A DNA stretch of 64,000 bases, from NCBI RefSeq assembly GCF_030694375.1, contig NZ_JAUXYL010000020.1, positions 62,001-126,000 of the forward strand, read 5' to 3'. The position numbers and the translations under genes were made by a program. Every line of letters starts with the position of its first letter. Position 1 is the stretch's first letter. The notes beneath the pieces were generated by a model. It was not told the origin of the DNA, made no database searches, and worked only from the letters and a program-made list of their open reading frames with translations. This stretch comes from Algoriphagus sp. GTDB taxonomy: Bacteria; Bacteroidota; Bacteroidia; Cytophagales; Cyclobacteriaceae. Positions 43,221 through 50,947 of the stretch are shown piece by piece.

Positions 43221-44219
43221 TTATTGTTTTTGGATAAATTTTCGGATTTCTGCGACTTGCCCGGGTGTCACCGCAGGAGCCTTATTTCCCCAGCTGTTTC
43301 GCTCATGATTGGCAATGGCAGCGATTTCTTCATCGGTCAGAAGATTGGCAAATCCGGGCATTGCGCCGAATTCAGGCCTCGCATCGTAACCGGACAGAAT
43401 GATTTGCACGAGGATATTGGCATCAGGGTCGTTGACAATTTTGCTTCCTGCCAGCGGAGGAAAAGCCCCTGCGATTCCCTCTCCTGATGTTTGGTGACAG
43501 GCTGCGCAGGTTTCTGCATAGAGCTGAACTCCGATCAGATCAAGTGATTCTTGTCCATCCGCCTGATTTTTCTTTTTTCGTGTGGAAGGGATAAAGTCCG
43601 GGCCCAGGTTTTGACCGACATCGATTTGGACTAGTGACTGAAGATAGGCGATCAGGGCCATGGCCTCCGGTTTGGCAACGAGCTTGTAGCCAGGGTTTTT
43701 AAGCAAATCATCGGATACGGGCACCAGCACATCTTTTTGAGTGACCATGGCAGGTGATTTTTCTTCAAAAAGCCAAGGGTAAGCCGGCATAATTGATTCC
43801 TTGACCACAATTCGCGGATTGTAAAGGTGGAGAAGGTGCCATTCTTGTCCGGGCTGTCTTTTGCCCACCTCAGTGAGGTCGGGGCCAGTTCGCTCACTTC
43901 CCAGGAGTGATGGGGATTGGCGCCAGAGATCCAAGCGCTTTTTGCTGTAGTAATAATCGGAGGCTAAAGAGGGTCTTTGGCCCCAAACTTGGTCCATTTC
44001 GATATTTCGGACTTGCTGCGTATGGCAAGCCATACAGTTTTCGGAGACGTAGACCCGTAAACCTTTTAGTTCTTCGGAGTTTAAGTCTTTCATCCCGGGT
44101 AGAGGCTTGACTTCCTGCATTTGCAGGGCAGGTATAATTGAGATGACAGTACTCAGCATCACGAAACCAAGAAATGCGGTTGCAAAGAGGAGTTTATGAT
44201 TTTTATGAAAGTCAAACAT
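43221..44219 (-). CDS. Membrane cytochrome c subunit: CcoO-like plus extra cytochrome c domain
   Basis: 332 aa. One membrane anchor (9-30), then a CcoO-type monoheme domain with Cys62-X2-Cys65-His66 (NCMACHTQQVR) and VWGQRPSLASDY, as in cbb3 oxidase subunit II. A second heme c domain follows near 226-332 with Cys238-X2-Cys241-His242 (CAACHQTSGEG) and a Met in GAMPGF. It thus merges CcoO with a CcoP-like domain. It delivers electrons to the heme-copper subunit encoded 11 bases upstream. Confidence 0.88.
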   Translation of the reverse strand: MFDFHKNHKLLFATAFLGFVMLSTVISIIPALQMQEVKPLPGMKDLNSEELKGLRVYVSENCMACHTQQVRNIEMDQVWGQRPSLASDYYYSKKRLDLWRQSPSLLGSERTGPDLTEVGKRQPGQEWHLLHLYNPRIVVKESIMPAYPWLFEEKSPAMVTQKDVLVPVSDDLLKNPGYKLVAKPEAMALIAYLQSLVQIDVGQNLGPDFIPSTRKKKNQADGQESLDLIGVQLYAETCAACHQTSGEGIAGAFPPLAGSKIVNDPDANILVQIILSGYDARPEFGAMPGFANLLTDEEIAAIANHERNSWGNKAPAVTPGQVAEIRKFIQKQ

Positions 44220-44230
44220 GGCAGAATCAG

Positions 44231-46036
44231 TTAAGCTTGAGCAGAAGAAAATGGAGTGGTAGGTCGGACAGGGGGACGTTTGTCTTTTTTTGCCATTTCA
44301 TAAAAATTATAGGCAAATACCAAGTGCGAGACAAACATCAAAGACCCACCAATCGCCCTCCAAACCCAATAGGGCTGCATTAAGACGACTGATTGGATGA
44401 ATGGTTCTCCTTCTATCCAGCTCAAACCCCGAAGCGTGCCTCCTGCCATCAAGGAGATCATATAGGCAAAAAGCCCTACAAACGCCATCCAAAAGTGAAT
44501 GCCTACTCCCAAACCTGGAGGTTCATTTCCGGTGACTTTTGGTACTATAGAATACATACACGCCCATAGAAGAAATGTGATGATCCCATACATGGTCATG
44601 TGCGAATGGGCTACATTAAAATCCGTAAAATGCCAGATAAAATTGGTCAGACGAAAAGCTTGTAGACTTCCTTGTGTAGATCCCACGAAGTAAAACACCA
44701 CGCCTACCAGGAAAAAGGGCAAAACGTAGCTTTTGGAAATAGCACTCCAACTTCCTTTCATCGTCATCAGAAAATTGGTCGTGCCGGCGAGTACCGGAAT
44801 AAACATTCCTACGCTGAATACGATGGCCACAGTCTGCAGCCACCAGGGTAGGGGACTAAATACAAAGTGATGGGTACCGATTAATGTATAAAAGAGCATC
44901 TGTGTCCAAAATGCCAGGACCCCTAGAGAGTAGGAATAAATGGGTTTGTTTAAAGCTGTGGGTAAATAATAGTAAACCAATCCAAGGGTAAAGGTCATAA
45001 ACCACATGCCGACTCCCTGATGCATGTAATAACCTTGAATCACTGTTTCGCCCAGTCCGTCTTGGTAGCTAGGCATATACCCGATCACTACCAATGTGAT
45101 GGTCCACATCAGGCCTCCCATCAGGTACCAATTGGAAATATAGATTTCTGAGATCTTTCTGTCAGCTACGGTTTTATAGAAATTATAACATGTCAAAATC
45201 AAACCCAAAGCGAAGAGTAAGGCCACAGGCCAGATGTATTCCCGATACTCGCCTCCTCCATTGTTCACCCCACTCATGAGCAGTATATTCCCGACCAATA
45301 CGGCAGAATTCATGAGGTACCAAGCAACCTTGGCCACAGTGTAGCTGAAAATGGAAGTGTTGGAGGTGCGGGAAATAACAAAATACCCCAGACCAACCAT
45401 AGCCAAAGATGCCCAGCCCCAAAAGACTGTATTCGTGTGTACAGGACGGAGTCTGCCAAAGGATAACCAGGCGCTTTGGTCCATTTCCGGCCAGATAAAT
45501 TTCATTCCGACATATTGCCCGACCAGAGTTCCAAAAACCAACCAAAAAACTGCGGCCCCCAAGTACCAAATCAATAGGTTACGAAGTGCTTCGGGAGTTT
45601 CTAAGCGGAGTGTTTCCCTCATTTTTTCATCTACGAGCGGATTTTCTGGATCATGGGTGATTTTGGTGACCAATCCTCGGCCGTCGTCGATGGAGTTCGG
45701 GCCGGAGAGTTCATTACCCGTCAGACTGTAGGTTTTCGCTGCTTTTCGTTTTTCTAAAATCAGGTCCAATTCTTCTGCTTCCAAATTGATCAATTCGGAT
45801 TTCAGAGACTCCTTGTTTTTGGATTCCGTTTTTTTCTGCAGGTGTTGGATCAGGGTAGAAAGCCTCGATCCAATGATGATAATCGCGACAAAAGAAACGA
45901 TGGCTATGAGCAAAGCTGTACCGATAATTCCCGGACTTGACCACCATTGCGCTGTGTTTGGGTTGGGTACAGTTTGGGCTTGGACCTCAAAGATTGAAAG
46001 TCCCAAAAGAAATAAAATAATTGTAGTGCGTTTCAT
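44231..46036 (-). CDS. cbb3-like heme-copper oxidase catalytic subunit (CcoN-related, atypical)
   Basis: 601 aa from ATG 46036 (MKRTTIILFLLGLSIF, a signal or first helix). An N-terminal extension of about 125 residues with a helix and a charged segment precedes the oxidase core. Core motifs: low-spin heme His in GRLRPVHTNTV; CuB histidines in YYMHQGVG and in YTLIGTHHF, keeping the Tyr six residues before the His pair as in cbb3; heme ligands His477/His479 in VAHSHMTMYG. Two features differ from CcoN: the helix with the conserved Glu reads STQG (Gln455 at that place), and AHSHMTMYG is closer to NorB (AHGHxAFYG). Role: O2 or NO reduction; see findings. Confidence 0.82.
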   Translation of the reverse strand: MKRTTIILFLLGLSIFEVQAQTVPNPNTAQWWSSPGIIGTALLIAIVSFVAIIIIGSRLSTLIQHLQKKTESKNKESLKSELINLEAEELDLILEKRKAAKTYSLTGNELSGPNSIDDGRGLVTKITHDPENPLVDEKMRETLRLETPEALRNLLIWYLGAAVFWLVFGTLVGQYVGMKFIWPEMDQSAWLSFGRLRPVHTNTVFWGWASLAMVGLGYFVISRTSNTSIFSYTVAKVAWYLMNSAVLVGNILLMSGVNNGGGEYREYIWPVALLFALGLILTCYNFYKTVADRKISEIYISNWYLMGGLMWTITLVVIGYMPSYQDGLGETVIQGYYMHQGVGMWFMTFTLGLVYYYLPTALNKPIYSYSLGVLAFWTQMLFYTLIGTHHFVFSPLPWWLQTVAIVFSVGMFIPVLAGTTNFLMTMKGSWSAISKSYVLPFFLVGVVFYFVGSTQGSLQAFRLTNFIWHFTDFNVAHSHMTMYGIITFLLWACMYSIVPKVTGNEPPGLGVGIHFWMAFVGLFAYMISLMAGGTLRGLSWIEGEPFIQSVVLMQPYWVWRAIGGSLMFVSHLVFAYNFYEMAKKDKRPPVRPTTPFSSAQA

Positions 46037-46200
46037 ATTTATATTTTTTTCATTGCCCACATAGCCTGTCCTGTTCACCTCGGCGGATCGGGAGAATCCC
46101 GCATGGATTATCCCCGAAAGCCCCGATAGCTATCGGGGGGGCATCCCAGTGTGTGTCGCTTCCGATAAGCCTGTGGCAGACAGCTATGCTCGTTTTCACC
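46031..46200 (-). repeat. Degenerate dispersed copy of the structured repeat, with palindromes
   Basis: From 46031, TTTCATATTTATATTTTTTTC...CACATAGCCTGTCC aligns with unit 2 of the array at 13284, and CATCCCAGTGTGTGTCGC near 46141 aligns with the unit end. The insert holds CGGGAGAATCCCG and an 18-base perfect palindrome, CCCCGATAGCTATCGGGG, at 46121-46138. The element begins at the start codon of the oxidase gene and fills its leader. Confidence 0.6.
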
Positions 46201-46267
46201 AAGAAAATAGAGACTGTTCCCTTGGATGCGTTCATTCAAAAGGAACGGATTTTTTGAACTTTATTTC

Positions 46268-46281
46268 CGACAAAAATATCG
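46268..46281. promoter_or_regulatory. Variant operator dyad upstream of the oxidase operon
   Basis: CGACA-AAAA-TATCG, the same 5-4-5 layout as GGACA-N4-TATCC but with both outer bases exchanged. It is within 20 bases the same sequence as the site at 46786-46799. It lies 230 bases before the oxidase start, just beyond the end of the Rrf2 gene. Confidence 0.5.
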
Positions 46282-46306
46282 ACAATAAGATCAAAAAAAA
46301 GTTGAC

Positions 46307-46744
46307 TCAACGGACCAAAATAGTTTTGCCAGATTTGATTCCATTTGCCAATTCCAATAAGCTGGTACTTGCCAAAGCTTGTTTTAATTCTGATCTGATT
46401 TTTACAAATTTAGTATGCATGGGGCAAGGCTCTTGGGCATTGCATTCCCTTAGGCCCAGTCCGCAGCCGGAAAAGATGGCATCTCCATCAATCACCGACA
46501 CGATATGGATGACCTTAATTGATTCCATTTGATCTGATGGAATGTAAAAGCCCCCATATGGACCTTTTAGTGATTCTATTAACCCATTTTTCACCAAATC
46601 ACTCAGAATTTTGGCAGTAAAAGCTTCCGGCGAACCTACATTCTCCACGATCTCTCCAATTTTTACCCGCTCGCCTTTGAGCGATTGAGTACCGACATAA
46701 ATCATGGCTTTAATTCCGTATTCGCAGGCTTTAGAAAACATCAA
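46307..46744 (-). CDS. Rrf2-family regulator with Fe-S motif (copy B)
   Basis: 145 aa; tandem ATGs, the second (46741, MFSKACEYGIKAM) matches the paralogues. Winged helix 1-80 with KGPYGGFY wing; cluster cysteines C-X6-C-X5-C in SGCGLGLRECNAQEPCPMH. It lies directly upstream of, and in line with, the heme-copper oxidase operon, which it probably controls. Its own promoter carries a CGACA-AAAC-TATCG dyad on the -33 element and a perfect FNR-type core, so self-regulation plus anaerobic control is likely. Confidence 0.9.
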   Translation of the reverse strand: MMFSKACEYGIKAMIYVGTQSLKGERVKIGEIVENVGSPEAFTAKILSDLVKNGLIESLKGPYGGFYIPSDQMESIKVIHIVSVIDGDAIFSGCGLGLRECNAQEPCPMHTKFVKIRSELKQALASTSLLELANGIKSGKTILVR

Positions 46745-46761
46745 AGGGTGTAAAGTTTAAG

Positions 46762-46799
46762 TAAAAGTATGATAAAAATCATTTCCGACAAAACTATCG
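46762..46799 (-). promoter_or_regulatory. Promoter of Rrf2 copy B with operator and FNR-type site
   Basis: Minus strand: TTTG (46792-46789), 19 bases, TACTTTTA (46769-46762). The dyad CGACA-AAAC-TATCG (46786-46799) covers the -33 element. TGAT-AAAA-ATCA (46770-46781) lies between the two promoter elements, a position that would repress rather than activate. Confidence 0.65.
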
Positions 46800-46863
46800 C
46801 CAATAAAATCTCATTTGTTATCCTTCCATAATTCAGTCATCGAAGAGGACTTTGTACAGAAAA

Positions 46864-46894
46864 AAAGGGGCAAACTCTTCGAATTTGCCCCTTT
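46864..46894 (-). terminator. Intrinsic terminator of the norB-osmC operon
   Basis: AAAGGGGCAAA (46864-46874) pairs with TTTGCCCCTTT (46884-46894). On the minus strand it lies 22 bases beyond the OsmC stop and is followed by a T-run. Confidence 0.92.
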
Positions 46895-46915
46895 CATCAG
46901 TTGTAATGGTTAAAC

Positions 46916-47365
46916 TTAATAAAGTTCGTATTGAAGAATAGTTGGTGTCATTTTGATTTTTGATTTGATGGAATGGGAAATCAGACAAGCCTTTTCAGCC
47001 TTTTCCAAGACTTTGATCCCCCGTTCTTCTTTTTCTCCGGGGCTTAATGTCAATTCTGGAAAAAGATGGATTTCTGTCATCATCCATTTACCGTCTTGTT
47101 TGGCTAGGATGCCCTCTGCTCGGCAGGTGAATTTTTCGAATTTGAGGTTGGAATGATCCGCTACCGATAGAAAGGTGGTCATCAGACAGGAGCTTACCGC
47201 GGCAGTAAACAAATGCTCCGGTGACCAGATGCCTGGTATTCCGTGAGGGAATTCAGGCGGAGTAGCACATTCAATGATGGTTTCCAGTTCGGGGCTGCTG
47301 AGTTGTCCGATCCGGCCATGTGTCCATTCAAGTTGGACTGCATAATCATGGGTGGGTTGGTGCAT
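46916..47365 (-). CDS. OsmC/Ohr-family protein
   Basis: 149 aa. The two redox cysteines expected of the family are in SSCLMTTFLSVADHS and KACLISHSIKSKI. The fold covers the whole chain. Family members reduce organic peroxides or handle electrophilic stress. The gene starts 17 bases after norB in the same direction, so it is expressed with NO reductase, perhaps to deal with nitrosative or oxidative by-products. Confidence 0.88.
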   Translation of the reverse strand: MHQPTHDYAVQLEWTHGRIGQLSSPELETIIECATPPEFPHGIPGIWSPEHLFTAAVSSCLMTTFLSVADHSNLKFEKFTCRAEGILAKQDGKWMMTEIHLFPELTLSPGEKEERGIKVLEKAEKACLISHSIKSKIKMTPTILQYELY

Positions 47366-47382
47366 AGTGAATTTAATTTAGC

Positions 47383-49719
47383 TTAGTTGAGTGCTGGTGA
47401 TTTTCGCTCCTGTTGGAAGGGGCCGGATGCAAGAAGTGATTTGGGCTTCAGGTGTTTCGTGCTTTTCAAGACGATCCAGACCAGTGGCAGGACTCCTCCA
47501 AGCAAGAAAATGGAGCCACCGACAATTCTCAGCCAGGTCATAGTCTGGAAAGGGGCACTTCCTATAAATTCTTGAGACCGTGCAAACCAATAGCCCTTAT
47601 CCATGACGGTGAAAAGCTGATGGATGCCTGCTGGAAATAAGTCCAATACAACCATGAGAGCCAGACCAAGATTGATCGACCAAAATGAAATTTTCACCAA
47701 GCTCGGGTTCCATACCTCTGGCTTGACCAGAAAGCGAATTGCAAAAAGAATAGCAGCGATGGAAAGGTTCCCATATACACCCATTAGGGCTGCATGTCCG
47801 TGATTTACAGTAAGATAAGTGCCGTGTTCATAGTAATTGGCAATTGGCAGATTGATGATCAACCCGAATACCCCCGCCCCAAAGAAATTCCAGAAGTTAA
47901 CCCCAAGGATATAAAGAAAAACGCCCGGCATAGCAAAGAGCGAGGAACGCCCAAATTCTTCTTGCTTTTTGGCCAAAACCTGAGGCATTCGCTGCATTCT
48001 CCAGGCTTCTAATGTGAGCAATATCAAGGGGACTACCTGTAATGTGGAAAATACAGATCCTAAAGCCAATGTTGCCACGGGCTTGGCATTCCAATAGAAA
48101 TTATGGGAAATACCCAATAATCCGGAGCCTAAAAACAAGAGGGCTGCCAAATACACTACTTTGGTTACCGCCTGCCGGCTTACCAAGCCCATCATCATCA
48201 TCATGTACCCGACAATGATGGTGGTGAAAACCTCAAAGAAAGCCTCGACCCACATGTGGACTACCATCCAGCGCCAAAAATCAGCAACCACAAAATTCGT
48301 CTCAGGGCTGGCAACAAATCCTGAAATAAGCAGGAGCAAAATACATACTACCGCATAGACAAGCCAGTTTGGAAGTTCCCAAGGTCTGGTTTTATCCATG
48401 ACTCCTTTGAGTCCCCGATAGACGATCACGGCCCAAAGGGCAAACACAAGGAGTAGCATGTACTGGTAGACACGACCCAGCTCGACAAACTCCCAGCCCT
48501 GATGTCCTATCCAGCGCGAAAGCCCGCCCAAAAATCCTTTGGGCCCCAGATAAATTCCTACAATAGACCCTGCTACTAAAACAAAGAAAATACCGAACAG
48601 CAAGTTGATGAGTTTAAGCTGACCTTTCGGTTCACCCTTTCCCAGAAGGGGAAGGACAAAAAAGGAAATTCCGACCCAGCAGGCTGAAATCCAGTACAAG
48701 GAAATCTGAAGATGCCAGCTTCGCGATATGGTCACAGGGATCAAGGCCTGAAGATCCAGACCAAAGAAGTTGGTCAAACCTACGAAATCATGCACCGTGA
48801 GCACTCCTGCCAGCACTTGAATCAAAAACAACAAAATAGCGACAAAGAAAAATTTAAAAGTGGCGCGCTGGGTGGGGGTTGGTCGGAAGGTTCGAAGCTT
48901 AGCTTCCGTTACCATTTCAGAGGCACCTTTAGAATAATAATCATCACTGAGTTGCTCAAATTGCCCGTAATAATACATCACTGCACCCAAGCCCAAAATC
49001 AATCCAAACAGTCCCAAAATGCTCCAAAGCATGGTGGAAGCTGTAGGTGTATTTCCCGCCTCAGGATCGTAAGGCCAGTTGTGAGTATAGCTGTAGTTTT
49101 CCCCCGGTCGGGTTACACTGCATACCCATGCACCCCAATAAAAAAACTTACTGAGCTGTTCGATCTCCTTAGTATCTGTCAGGTATCCTGCGGGTTTAAA
49201 GGCTTCATGAAAATCCGGATCAAAAAACATTTTTTGATAAAAGCTTCCGACCTCACTTACAGCAAAAATCTGGGCAGAACTCAGATGCGTCTGATTGGTT
49301 TCCGGGTCATATCGGTTCAATTTGATTTCGGTTTTCACCTGGGCTTCAATTCCTGCTATTTCCAAAGGGCTGACTTCTTTAGGGGATTCTATCAGGTAAA
49401 AATCCGTGATAGATTCTGCTAGGATATGAAGGGATTGAGCCGTGAAATCAGGACCACGCAAGGCACCGTCTCCAAACATACTCCCATATTCCATGAGGGC
49501 ATAGCGGTGAAAAACCTCCTGACCGGCCAGAATGTCGGATTGAGAGATATGGACTTGTCCCTGCGAATCCACAAAATCCGGAATGGGCGGGGCTTCACTG
49601 TAGGTCTGGTAGCCGATGAAAATCAATCCGCTTATACTCACCGTGAAAATGAGCAAGAAAGGAAGCCACCAATTTTTTGGCTTCATCAGGTAACTTAAGA
49701 AGTTGAGTTCTGTCTTCAT
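47383..49719 (-). CDS. norB: Quinol-dependent nitric oxide reductase (qNOR)
   Basis: 778 aa, single-subunit type. An N-terminal membrane helix (about 15-35) leads into a periplasmic cytochrome-c-like domain without heme motif (ILAGQEVFHRYALMEYGSMFGDGA), then 12-13 core helices. Diagnostic NOR residues: VHMWVEAFFEVF, where His and Glu bind the non-heme iron, and VNHGHAALMGVYG with the heme ligands. It reduces 2 NO to N2O using menaquinol in the inner membrane. Rrf2 copy C lies 64 bases upstream in line. OsmC follows. Confidence 0.95.
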   Translation of the reverse strand: MKTELNFLSYLMKPKNWWLPFLLIFTVSISGLIFIGYQTYSEAPPIPDFVDSQGQVHISQSDILAGQEVFHRYALMEYGSMFGDGALRGPDFTAQSLHILAESITDFYLIESPKEVSPLEIAGIEAQVKTEIKLNRYDPETNQTHLSSAQIFAVSEVGSFYQKMFFDPDFHEAFKPAGYLTDTKEIEQLSKFFYWGAWVCSVTRPGENYSYTHNWPYDPEAGNTPTASTMLWSILGLFGLILGLGAVMYYYGQFEQLSDDYYSKGASEMVTEAKLRTFRPTPTQRATFKFFFVAILLFLIQVLAGVLTVHDFVGLTNFFGLDLQALIPVTISRSWHLQISLYWISACWVGISFFVLPLLGKGEPKGQLKLINLLFGIFFVLVAGSIVGIYLGPKGFLGGLSRWIGHQGWEFVELGRVYQYMLLLVFALWAVIVYRGLKGVMDKTRPWELPNWLVYAVVCILLLLISGFVASPETNFVVADFWRWMVVHMWVEAFFEVFTTIIVGYMMMMMGLVSRQAVTKVVYLAALLFLGSGLLGISHNFYWNAKPVATLALGSVFSTLQVVPLILLTLEAWRMQRMPQVLAKKQEEFGRSSLFAMPGVFLYILGVNFWNFFGAGVFGLIINLPIANYYEHGTYLTVNHGHAALMGVYGNLSIAAILFAIRFLVKPEVWNPSLVKISFWSINLGLALMVVLDLFPAGIHQLFTVMDKGYWFARSQEFIGSAPFQTMTWLRIVGGSIFLLGGVLPLVWIVLKSTKHLKPKSLLASGPFQQERKSPALN

Positions 49720-49783
49720 AATCGAGGGTGTAAAGATTAATTCATATTTAAGAGTATTTAATCTTAATTAAGGATAAATTTTT

Positions 49784-50221
49784 TTAATCGTCTAGTCGGA
49801 CTTCCATCGTTCGGATTTTTTCGCCCAAAAGTGCCAGACTGGTTTCGGAGAAATTTTTCTGCATTTTCGTTTTGACCTCTTTCCAGAACTCATGAACCGG
49901 GCAGGGTTTGGCAGTACCACAATGTGGTAATCCGATAAGGCATTTATCAAAGTAATCTTCTCCTTCCAAGGCCTTGATCACATCAATGAGCATGATTTCC
50001 TCGGCGGGTTTCGCAAGTGCTATTCCGCCCGACGGACCTCGATAAGAAATGAGAATTCCCTTCTCAGTGAGTTCACGGAAGATTTTGGTCACAAAATGAA
50101 AAGACAATCCCAGCTCATCAGAAATCTCCCGAATGCTTAAATACTGATTTTTAGGTGGATAAGCCACCAGGTAAAGCAAGGCACGCAGACCGTATTTTCC
50201 AACTTGGGAGAGAGCTTTCAA
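49784..50221 (-). CDS. Rrf2-family regulator with Fe-S motif (copy C), NsrR-like
   Basis: 145 aa, MKALSQVGKYGLRALLYLVA. Winged helix with YRGPSGGIALAKPAEEI wing; cysteines C-X6-C-X5-C in DKCLIGLPHCGTAKPCPVH. This copy is the most divergent of the four and reads most like classic NsrR/RirA members. It immediately precedes norB on the same strand, so it is the best candidate for the NO sensor that controls it. It is divergent from the TetR gene. Confidence 0.9.
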   Translation of the reverse strand: MKALSQVGKYGLRALLYLVAYPPKNQYLSIREISDELGLSFHFVTKIFRELTEKGILISYRGPSGGIALAKPAEEIMLIDVIKALEGEDYFDKCLIGLPHCGTAKPCPVHEFWKEVKTKMQKNFSETSLALLGEKIRTMEVRLDD

Positions 50222-50327
50222 TTTTAATTCAGAGTATTAAGTCCGAAATAAAAACAAATCATTTCTCAATTCAAAATCAAAGAAAAATAATGATGGCTTG
50301 GATTTTTAATTTTAATGCCTTTCATTT

Positions 50328-50347
50328 GTAAGTAAATACACACTAAC
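50328..50347. promoter_or_regulatory. Candidate TetR operator, upstream of tetR
   Basis: GTAAGTAAATACACACTAAC, 6 bases before the TetR start. It shares 17 of 20 bases with the element at 50950-50969. Both are imperfect dyads, as expected for a dimeric repressor that controls itself and the efflux genes. Confidence 0.55.
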
Positions 50348-50353
50348 ACAAAA

Positions 50354-50932
50354 ATGTCCATCTCTGAAAGGCAAAAGGAAATCATCGACGCGGCAGGAAA
50401 AATCCTAACACAGTCCGGTATTAGTGGATTGACGACCAAAAATCTAGCAAAAGAGATGGGCTTTTCGGAAGCGGCCATCTATCGACACTTTCCGAGTAAG
50501 GAGGCAATCATTCTTGCCATGTTGGGTTTTCTGAGATCAAATATGGATTCACGAATTTCTGAAGTAAATCAATCGCTAGGAGTGGAGGAGCGATTTAGAG
50601 CAATTTTTTCCAGTCAATTTTCCTTTTTTACCCAAAACCAACACTTTGTCGTGGCTGTATTTTCCGATGGACTTTGGGAAGAAAGCGGCCAAGTCAATCA
50701 GGCAATTTTAGCCCTGATGCAGACTAAAATGAGATATCTCCTCCCGCTGATACAGGAAGGGCAAAGTCAAGGACTATTCAAATCATCTATTTCCTCAGAA
50801 CAAATAACCCATATCGTGATGGGGGCATTTCGTCTGCATATGTTCAAGTGGCGAGTTTCCGGGTTCAGTTTTGACTTGGTATCATCCGGTCATGAGCTGA
50901 TCGATTCAATTTTAGAAGTTATAAAAAAGTAA
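50354..50932 (+). CDS. TetR-family regulator of the efflux operon
   Basis: 192 aa. N-terminal helix-turn-helix about 8-55 (GISGLTTKNLAKEMGFSEAAIYRHF with recognition helix SEAAIYRHF), helical ligand-binding domain after it. It is the first gene of the tetR-tolC-adaptor-RND unit, 15 bases before the TolC-like gene. The candidate operator occurs both before its start and at the start of the next gene. The inducer is unknown. Confidence 0.93.
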   Translation: MSISERQKEIIDAAGKILTQSGISGLTTKNLAKEMGFSEAAIYRHFPSKEAIILAMLGFLRSNMDSRISEVNQSLGVEERFRAIFSSQFSFFTQNQHFVVAVFSDGLWEESGQVNQAILALMQTKMRYLLPLIQEGQSQGLFKSSISSEQITHIVMGAFRLHMFKWRVSGFSFDLVSSGHELIDSILEVIKK

Positions 50933-50947
50933 AAAAATTTCTCCAAA

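Noticed and set aside
46149..46532. 127-aa plus-strand ORF
   Set aside because: Its C-terminal half is the antisense of Rrf2 copy B and its start lies in the degenerate repeat; no family features.
48712..49422. 236-aa plus-strand ORF
   Set aside because: Fully antisense to norB, with composition of a shadow frame and no domain.
49734..49766. Inverted AAGATTAA/TTAATCTT pair before norB as an NsrR site
   Set aside because: The spacing is too wide for a standard dyad and the central match to NsrR-type sites is weak; it may still be regulatory, but I could not support it beyond AT-rich chance.
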